Shown here: piece by piece, positions 56,249 through 64,000 of the stretch
How the letters are laid out: each line of letters starts with the position of its first letter
Numbering within the stretch: the first letter of the stretch is position 1
Assembly: GCA_025024175.1 (NCBI GenBank)
Contig: QCXZ01000064.1
Location: 61,587,325-61,651,324 of the forward strand
Length of the DNA stretch: 64,000 nucleotides
Origin: Rhyzopertha dominica
Lineage: Eukaryota; Arthropoda; Insecta; Coleoptera; Bostrichidae
Reading direction: 5' to 3'
The notes under the pieces: generated by a model
Seen by the model: only the letters and a program-made list of their open reading frames with translations
What the model was told of the DNA's origin: nothing
Database searches by the model: none
Translations under genes and position numbers: made by a program

Positions 56249-59200
56249 ATGTTTACGATTGAGAAGTTTGTTGTTGTTTTTATCGGCTTTGTCGGATTGG
56301 TAAGTTTCAGATGGAACTGTTAAAGCTTTGGTACTAATTTTGCGTAATTTTGGTTTTTAGGTTTGGTGTCAATCGAGTAAGTATACAGACAAAAATGAAG
56401 CCTTTCACACTTTCAAATATGTTTTCATGGAGTATAGTCATTAATAGGCATACGTGGGATTACTTGTTACTAAATATTCGAATCATTAATATTTATAGTT
56501 TTCCCAGTGTCTACGTTTTGTATGGACACCTGTTTTGCGACAATTACGTCATTTTTATTTTATTTTAACCCTAGCACTGGTTATGGAATTTTATTTTTTA
56601 AAAGGAGTCATGGAATTCTCAAAAGAGCAAACAGCTATAAAACTTTGAACTTGTGGCTTATATAGGTTTATAAATGTCTACTGTGAACGTGTGAACAATG
56701 GATAAAAATGGTAATCTATTTGTTTGTGATAGTAAATTTTTAACGTTTATGGGTATACTCTCCTAAAAGCAAATAAAATTTGTCCAAATTTTTCTTGAAA
56801 AAACTGACAAATTGATTGTGAACACAATTTTTACTTTGCATTCGTAATAAAAATTCGCGTAACTGTAAACAAAATACTTTTAGATGAACGTATCTGTCAA
56901 GTACCCAAATATGAAACTGTTTTCCAAATATTCGATTTGCACAATTTTCAGTGTATATGCCGAAAAATTCTCTAAGAATTCTTTTAACAGTAGAACAGTT
57001 TTGTTGCGTTTTTGCTTTAGTTTCTAAAGATAGCTACCACTCATTTAATTGAACACAAACGCGATTCCTATTTGTATACGAGGACATTTTGATAAATATC
57101 TGGCATACCATATAACAGGCCACAATATATTAAAACACATTTTTTTATTCCTTTAAGACTTCTACATTCAGCAGAACGTTCATAAAGTAGTTCTAAAGCC
57201 TTGTATCTTTGTATGCAAACGACTCCTCAACAGCAGCACATGACTTCAGTTTTATCAATTTTTTTGGCAAGTTCTCCAAGTCGTTTCTCCACAATTTTTT
57301 CGCGTAATATTAGTTAGTAACTAACTACAATATGTTGCCGTGACAGTTCTACCTTGTTCAAAGAAATCTAATGGAATTATTCCAGCTTATTATTATTATT
57401 CCCACAAAATTGAAGCAAGAACTGAGAAGCAATGACATTAGAGTCGAACTCAAGAAACGTATGTAGGTATAAATATTCAAGCGGACGTTATAATTTTATA
57501 AATGGTTAAAACGAAGGCCACCTTGACTATTTTGCGTCCATTACTCATTGCATCAATTGTAACAATAAAAACAAATCGTTATGAATCATATCGTTTAACC
57601 AGCAACCGCAACAGGAAAGAGTTTGAACGTTCAGAGCTGTATTACCCAAACAATTAGTACGGATAAAGTTTATTATTATTTCACGCAAAACGGGACTCAA
57701 TTACGACGATTGAATAAGTTTTTGTCGCACAGATTGTTTTCCTAAATTACATTCCGTCACTTACGACAATGACACTCTAATCGAAAGAGAAAAAGCAGCT
57801 AATAATGTTTTCAAGGTGTTTTTTTCTGGGACTCGGTTCATCGCACACTTTGTTAATCAAAGAAAGTTCGGAAGAGGCTCCAGAAAACGTTGGCTGNAAC
57901 AATATTTAAATGCTGAAAGTGTATTAATTTTTGGAAATGCAAATGAGACATAAATGAACAAGTAATATGAATAATTGCACTCTTTGATATATCTGTTGGT
58001 TATAGATCAGACAAACGAGTAATTACTAGGGGTGTTTTTAATTTTTTTCAAGCACGCCGCAAATGTCAAAATTGTCAAAAACCTCAAATAATCACAAAAA
58101 GTGATAATGAAATCCAACGATAATTCTAAAAATGTCAATATACTCGGTGTTCTATTTAAATTAACAAAGTTGGTATCAAAACTTCCAGTATAATCAGAAG
58201 TGGTCGAAACCTAAAAACATTTGGCATGAAAAAAAAATTTGCTGAATATAAAAAGACTTTTAAATGACTTTTCGTTATCTATTGTTGCAGATAATGATAT
58301 GGATAAGTTCATGGCAGATATCTCCAGTTCATTTGATGGATTGGGGGATTCCATCAGACAGCATGTTGATCAAAGGTTATCACCATTGGATAACATGGGA
58401 ACACGGATAGAGGAACAGGTTGAACATGCACTGGAACCAGTGCGAGCTATGGAAATCAACAATAAAATGATGAATGGAATTGGTGGAACTACCATAGCTT
58501 ACTTTAATGGAGGTAATTATCTGCCAGTTATCATGCCGCGTCATTTTTTTATATTTATATCATCTATTGTGGATCCATTTATTATCTAACAAACTTTCAA
58601 AATCTAACAGTGCTGACACACTTAATAAACACTTGTTTATTGGAGAATATCGTTCCCAGCGCATGGAAAATTGCAAAAGTTTTGCCGTTACCAAAAAAAC
58701 CGGTGGTGGCATCTTTTGATGAGCTGCGTCCAATTTCGCTTTTGCCGGTAATGTCGAAAGTCTTGGAAAAGATTCTGGATTTCGGCAAAGATATAGTTGT
58801 CTTACTGCACTTCTTGACTTGATTGATGATGTCATTCGTGAGGCTGATGTTGGAAATATTAGTGCACTTGTTCTGTTGGACTTTTCCAAGGCTTTCGACA
58901 AAATTAATCATAAATTATTGTTTTCAATTCTGGAGTATGTAGGATTTTCGCAGAATTCAGTGAATCTTATTGAATGTTATTTTGCTAACCGTAAACAATA
59001 TACTGTAACGGATTTCGGTGCATCTGAGGAGGGAGTTATTACATCTGGCGTGCTTCAGGGATCTGTGCTTGGACCTATTTTATTCTGTATTTACACATGT
59101 AACTTGTTGTCTTGTGTTCAGTACGGTACTTGGTATGTATATGCTGATGACAACCAGGTCCGTTTTTCGTTTCCCTTTAGTAATATACATTTCGCAAATA

Positions 59201-61233
59201 GAATGATTAATGAAGATTTAAAGCAATTGCAACAAACTTCTTTGCAACATCAACTTAGTTTGAACGATTTAAAGAGCTCTGTACTGGTATTCGGTAAAAA
59301 CAAAGAACTAGCAGAAGTGGTATTAAAGATTAAAAATGGTAATAGTATTTTGCAGTGCTCTAAAGTAGCGAAAAGTTTGGGTGTGGATCTAGACACGGAA
59401 CTACGTTTTAGTAATTTCATTACTAAAAAATTGAATGTTGCATACATTAGCTTGACAAAGTTATATCCTTATCGCCATATCTTACCCATTAACTTAAAAA
59501 TAAAGCTAACGGATGCAACGGTCTTATGTCATATGAACTATTGCGATGTCTTGTATGGCCCATGCTTAACCAGGGTAGATGTAAATCGCATTGAACGTTT
59601 GCAAAAGTCTTGTTTGAGATTTATTTACGGAATTCGAAAATTTTCTCGGATTTCATACAAGTTGATTTCTGCAGGATGGTTGAACATGGCCCATAGACGT
59701 GAGTTACACGCGGCGTGCCTATACTTTTCAATTATGTTTTTCAAATGTCCACCCTACCTATGCAACAAAATCACTTTTCGTACTGATGTGCACTCTTTGA
59801 ACACTAGGTTTCGTGGACTCTTATCACCCCCTAGACACTACACTGCTTTATTCACTCGGTCTTTTACCTACAACATCTACAAAATATTTAATAGTATTCC
59901 AATTCAGATAAAAGAGTGCAATTTTTTTAAATTTAGATCAGAGTATCGTCGTCTTTTGATGTCTCGCCAGTTCTCGTGAATCCAGCATCCTCTTATTTGT
60001 CAGCTTTGCATTGAACCCATTGCTTTCTTGCATTGCGTTTTCCCTGTAATTATGTCCCGTCTATAAACTGTTTATTTCTTTTCTAATAGCGCGGTCGGAG
60101 AGACCAGCACTTTGGGTATTTTGTAATTAGATTGGTTTTTTTTTTTCTGGACTAAGATTAGAAATCAGGTTTTCTGCCTTCTTAGTCCTTTTTGTAGTAG
60201 CGCCAACTTGTCTTAATGTAATATATAATCCATCTGAATGTAAAGTATTATGTTGACCGCTACCACAAATAAATTTATATTATTATTATTATTATTATTA
60301 TTAATATATGCCAAACACGGGTCAATCGTAAACCCATTTTGAAGAGATTGATTTCTACACAAAAGGACCCTCCATATAATTTTATTCCAATGGGAAAAGT
60401 ATACTTATACTATCAGAAAGCATAAGTAGATGAGTCACTAATTTAATTACATTATTTTAACCTTTCTTTTAGTCGTAAAAGAAACTTATATTATAGAGGT
60501 TTGAAGCTATATAATCCAAACTGTTTTAGTTTTTGATAATCTATTTATCATTTTTATAAAAGCAATCACACAAATGAATAAAATATGCCAGTAAATAATT
60601 CACATACTAAAAGAACTAAGTCATCAACGAATGATGTAAAATGATCACCTACATTGAACAGATCATTAATGTACACCACGAACAATATGGGCCCCAACAA
60701 AGATCCTTGTGGTATTCCAAGCATAGTTTAGTTTCTTAATTATTATAATCTTTTTTTAAGTACCTCGCTTGCTGATCTACAACCGCAAAACCTACACCTG
60801 CTCAGACAATATTGTCGAATCTCCATACGCCCGTTGCACCGGAGTTCTACAACCTTTCAAAGCCGTTGCCAAGCAAGACTATTGCTTCGCCAATTCCTAC
60901 TCTACGATCAACGACAAGCTGTGCATCAGTGGCTCCGATGACATGATCATGTTCTCCATGGTGAACGGAGAGTACGAATGCCGAAGCAACAGTGATGAAC
61001 CAGCGCTGTTCATCGACTTGGAAGAGTACAAAAGGATGTGCGGAAGATACCCCTCGCAAGTTCTGTACAAGTATTTCGCAGACCTGAACGATCCCNAACA
61101 TGTTGAGATACCTAACAACAACAAGGGGGTTAAGTGCCTGAATAATCAAGTCGGCATTTGTGAATTTATGGGCTTGCCAAAATCGGGAAATTCTAATGTC
61201 TACATCAGCAATGTTAATGTTTATCGAAGTTAA
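56249..61233 (+). CDS. Secreted cysteine-rich protein of unknown function, three exons
   Basis: Exon 1 (56249-56299) encodes MFTIEKFVVVFIGFVGL, a signal-peptide core, and is followed by GTAAGT. Exon 2 (56361-56376) is only 16 nt (VWCQS plus one base) and is bounded by TTTTTAG and GTAAGT. Exon 3 (60761-61233) starts after TTTTTTTAAG and continues in phase as IPRLLIYNRKTYTCSDN to the stop at 61231-61233. The product has 179 residues. After the likely cleavage site there are eight cysteines (e.g. YTCSDN, YARCTG, DYCFAN, YECRSN, RMCGRY), fitting four disulfides. One base is unresolved at 61096. I do not recognise the family. The 4.4-kb intron 2 holds a LINE (58600-60303) and another RT relic, so the gene tolerates heavy intronic load. 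Confidence 0.7.
56580..58230. other. Intronic AT-rich DNA
   Basis: Part of intron 2 of the secreted-protein gene. One unresolved base at 57896. No exon, RNA or repeat recognised. Confidence 0.4.
58291..58512 (+). other. Exon-like open segment of unknown origin
   Basis: A 222-nt open segment preceded by TTGTTGCAG and followed by GTAATT; both borders are in phase 1. The peptide is acidic and probably helical: MDKFMADISSSFDGLGDSIR, then HVDQRLSPLDNMGTRIEEQV. It could be a cassette exon of the surrounding gene, since the phases are compatible, or part of the LINE downstream. No family recognised. Confidence 0.3.
58600..60303 (+). mobile_element. Non-LTR retrotransposon (LINE), 5'-truncated, in intron 2 of the secreted-protein gene
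   Basis: Contains most of a reverse transcriptase and a 3' UTR of about 300 bp ending in an ATT microsatellite (60278-60303). It lies in the same orientation as the host gene. The ATT tail is like that of the LINE ending at 17832, suggesting related families. Confidence 0.85.
58610..59979 (+). pseudogene. LINE ORF2 reverse transcriptase, 5'-truncated
   Basis: A short frame at 58610-58822 has NTCLLENIVPSAWKIAKVLP and FDELRPISLLPVMSKVLEKI. The main frame (58819-59979) follows after a small deletion: LVLLDFSKAFDKINHKLLFS with the first catalytic Asp, ITSGVLQGSVLGPILFCIYT, VYADDNQVRFSF with the Asp pair, LSLNDLKSSVLVFGK, VAKSLGVDLDTELRFSNF, and the thumb and C-terminal domain to the stop. The 386-codon frame is fully open, so it is among the younger LINE copies here. 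Endonuclease and ORF1 are missing, so it is dead on arrival. Confidence 0.85.
60594..60728 (-). pseudogene. LINE reverse transcriptase remnant next to exon 3
   Basis: On the minus strand the sequence reads LGIPQGSLLGPILFVVYIND, then LFNVGDHFTSFVDDLVLLV, covering the template-grip and catalytic blocks (VDD in place of ADD). It ends about 30 bp before the splice acceptor of exon 3 of the secreted-protein gene. Confidence 0.65.
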
Positions 61234-63560
61234 GTTGCTTCAGTTTATATGTTTTTAGGAGTAGGGTTCCTGTATTCAATACAAATTAATTAATAATGTT
61301 TTGATAAGGTTTGCAGTTTACATGCTTGTTTTATTATTTTTAAGTTGGCTTTGCTTGTTTTTATATAGTAATAAAATCAAGTTTTGTTTGCTTATTTTCA
61401 CAACTTGACTCTTTCTCTTTTATTTTAACCTCACAAGCTTTCTTATAGATGTCGCTGACGTTCTTAATTATATAGAAATCATAAAAAATCTCTAATAGCT
61501 CCAAACTTCCACATATTACAACCCAAAGGCTGAAGGGGTCACAGTAGTTCTGATGTACTACAAATTACATTTCACTACCATAGCCAACAGTTAAAACAAA
61601 AATTACACTAACATTCGAATTTCTTCTGTTACAGTTTTATATTGAAATTTGGAAACAAGCTCCATCTACCAGGCAGCTGCGAAAATTTGATAAGTTGGTA
61701 TAATTAAAATCACGTTTAATTCTTTTATGAATTAAGGGGTGGTACTTGCTTTCGAATTGTGTGTGTGATTTACATACACTAAAGGGCAACAAATGACGGT
61801 TATTTTAAATATCGATGTTTGACATGAGGGAGAATAATTATTCTTCCTTGACATGACCTTAAAGATATCGACACCATTTCTGGTAGCAAAAGCAAAACTG
61901 CCTTTACACATTCACCACCATCTATGTCATCATTTTTATTAAAAAAAAATAGTATATACCATCAAATAAAACATTTACAATTTCCGGGAAACGTTTATAG
62001 CTTTTCAGGTACTGATGAATGAAAGTTCAATTCTGTTATACTCATATTCCATACAAAAAAAATAAGTTTACATTTCCTTCTTGACATTCCCTCAGTAGTT
62101 TCGTTCGATTCTATTAACAGAAGTGATCAAAATCCTTACAAAATTCAGTATACACAAAATCTCAAAATGTAAAATATTTTATACGTTTTAACAAAAGATA
62201 GTCAAAAGAAAAGTATTTACAAACAGAAATGACCTCGGAAATGACAAATACAATTCTGAAATGATGAAATAGATATTAGTAAGATAAATTCAAATTTTCA
62301 AGGTGGTAAGATTTTCAAAAATAATTTATGATATTCAATTTTACTACTGCCCAAGTTCAAGTGCAAAAAATGAACAGATGCATATGAATATATTTTATTT
62401 GAAGTGTTTGAAATGGAAGTATTTTATGTATTCAAATACTTTGTAGTATTTGAAAATGCTAAATACTTACAGCTCTGACTCAAAATCGAATTAGCAGATA
62501 ATGTTCTTTATAAAATTTAGAGCAAGAATGTTAGTTTCATGGCAGTTAAATTGTTAAATAAGGCAAACAATTATAATTCGAAATAAATTATATGAACTGT
62601 GTTAGATAGTCTAAACTATTTTAAACATCCACAATGCATAACACTAATAAACAAAATTTTGTTTATTGGGAGAAGATGCGAAATAGCTAAGAATGTAACC
62701 TATAAATAACCTAATGTATTTCGATGAATACTACCTAGTGTCATACAAACCATTTTGCTAAGAATCCCAATATGCTGAAATAAATGCTGGACTATAATAA
62801 TAGCTGTTTGTAACACAACACTAATTTATGTTCACCATACTTTATTTGCAAAATACTGTATACAAAAAGGTGTATATAAAATGACCACAAATTATTACAG
62901 AATCCTTAAACCAGCTAAACATGTNAGAAAAAATGCTACATTCTAAAGTATTACACTTTTAAATACTGTTACACTCATATTATCACAATACCTTAATTCT
63001 TTTAATGAAAACACAATCACAATTTAGGAAACTGAATTCAGTCATTTTAAGACAAGCAAAAGTAACAATTATTGTGATGCTGCCCAATACACTAGAAATT
63101 TTACAGTTTTTTTTTTAATAAAATCTCATACTTTCTTGTTCTTATGTCATGGGATTACAAAACTAGATAAAATATCAGTTTGCTATTTTTATAGTACATT
63201 TGAGTTATTTTTAAATAAGGCAACTGAAGCCAAAATTTATTCTATACTTCCACACACTTCACAGTTAGATATGAATTTCTTGAAGATTAAAAAAATCTAT
63301 TGCATAACATTTGTTACAACAAAATGTTGCATCCTTCAACAACGAAACTTCACCCAAACAGTGAAAAGAAGTGTAAAGAAAAATGAAATACAAAATTTTT
63401 TATTCTACACACAAAATAATTATGAAACTGTTCAAAAACACAATATAATTATAAAAACAACATTTCAAAAAAACAAACCTAATATTATCTTTTGATCTTT
63501 CACTTATTCATAATTCTCTGTACATCTATCGAGTATTTTTGGTCATTCTTAACTGCACAT
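61234..63560. other. Intergenic DNA between convergent genes
   Basis: Includes the 3' UTR of the secreted-protein gene (AATAAA at 61370-61375) on the plus strand and that of the RhoGAP gene on the minus strand. Possible minus-strand AATAAA signals lie at 63236-63241 and 63398-63403. The open frame at 63136-63495 overlaps this presumed UTR and shows no domain. One unresolved base at 62924. Confidence 0.45.
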
Positions 63561-64000
63561 TTAAAATCTACCAGATCTGTCAGAGAATATCTCTTCGCAA
63601 TCCGTGATCAAAGTTTCTAAAAGGTAAATATCGCTGGTCATATCAGGAAGGGCGGAACCAGCCAACTCCGATGGTCCAATAAGGGTTGGGGCAAAAACCG
63701 TTGCCAAGTTATGGGCTGTCATTTTGTTGACAGCAGCGTGAGATGCAACCCTATCGAATGCATTAAAGACCAAAAACCCACTGGCAAAAATGAACTTACC
63801 TTTGCAGATGTTCTATCATGAACCTTAGAGTATTGTAATGGGCAGAGTGTAAGGAATTTAGGGCATGTTGGATGGACGCTATTCGGACGTTGCGATTTTT
63901 TTGTTCTGTAAATTGAGATGGAAAATCAATATGGGGATGGAGCACAAATGGAATTACTTACGCATTGCGTCGATGAGTAGTGGGTGAACCAAAAATGTTA
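63561..64000 (-). CDS. RhoGAP-domain protein, last three coding exons (partial)
   Basis: GTPase-activating domain for Rho-family GTPases. Exons on the minus strand: 63962 to beyond the window edge (TFLVHPLLIDAM), 63800-63905 and 63561-63750. The two introns (63906-63961, 63751-63799) are about 50 nt with GT-AG ends. Joined, they read ASIQHALNSLHSAHYNTLRF, MIEHLQRVASHAAVNKMTAH and NLATVFAPTLIGPSEL, the conserved second half of the domain with the NKM..HNLATVF.P block. The protein ends DCEEIFSDRSGRF soon after the domain. The catalytic arginine finger lies outside the window. The subfamily is not certain; the HNLATVFAPTL block is close to several, including BCR/ABR types. Confidence 0.85.

Noticed and set aside
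60847..61149. Minus-strand open frames opposite the secreted-protein exon
   Set aside because: They are shadows of the plus-strand coding exon, which has splice-compatible phase and a cysteine pattern.
63136..63495. 119-codon plus-strand open frame
   Set aside because: Lies antisense in the presumed 3' UTR of the RhoGAP gene, is Lys/Asn/Phe-rich and has no recognisable domain.

Overview
This window is AT-rich nuclear DNA from an insect, most likely a beetle-type genome. The evidence is introns of about 50 nt with GT-AG (once GC-AG) ends, an insect-like gene set, and a dense mix of decayed non-LTR retrotransposons, Penelope-like elements and IS630-Tc1-mariner elements. Isolated single 'n' bases (e.g. 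3715, 9881, 14445, 50919, 61096) are unresolved assembly positions. There is no sign of bacterial genes, rRNA or CRISPR. The species is an inference.

Host genes lie in the right-hand third. A complete eight-exon guanine deaminase (minus, 45805-51728, 442 codons) can be assembled exon by exon with its metal ligands in place. Two of its introns each carry a degenerate mariner-like element, and a third carries a LINE remnant. A small secreted, cysteine-rich protein (plus, 56249-61233) is built from a signal-peptide exon, a 16-nt micro-exon and a large last exon. A LINE sits in its long intron. A second signal-peptide-plus-mini-exon pair at 55039-55165 has the same phase. The last three coding exons of a RhoGAP-domain protein (minus, 63561 to the window edge) converge on the secreted-protein gene.

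The left two thirds (1-45 kb) hold no convincing host coding gene. In order: a nested Tc1 cluster (0.5-2.9 kb); a direct-repeat pair with promoter-like signals (5.25 and 6.73 kb); a LINE split by a DD41D mariner-like element (7.2-9.7 kb); a DD82E-like transposon (10.4-11.8 kb); a 275-bp tandem repeat (12.0-12.6 kb); a LINE split by a nearly intact DD34D mariner with perfect 32-bp inverted repeats (14.1-17.8 kb); a Tc1 fragment hit by a hAT-like element with an 8-bp target duplication (20.3-22.9 kb); a small inverted-repeat-bounded unit with a SWIM-family-like reading frame (23.0-23.8 kb); further LINE and Penelope debris with two more DD82E-like copies (27-33.6 kb); another mariner-like family with long inverted repeats (34.6, 42.7 and 46.6 kb); and a Penelope-like element with reverse transcriptase, GIY-YIG domain and inverted termini (39.6-41.9 kb).

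Between the transposons are about ten GC-rich, non-coding islands of 200-500 bp (near 0.1, 9.8, 13.2, 18.1, 29.5, 31.9, 34.1, 39.1 and 42.4 kb). They match neither the transposons nor any gene and are the best candidates for conserved regulatory DNA.
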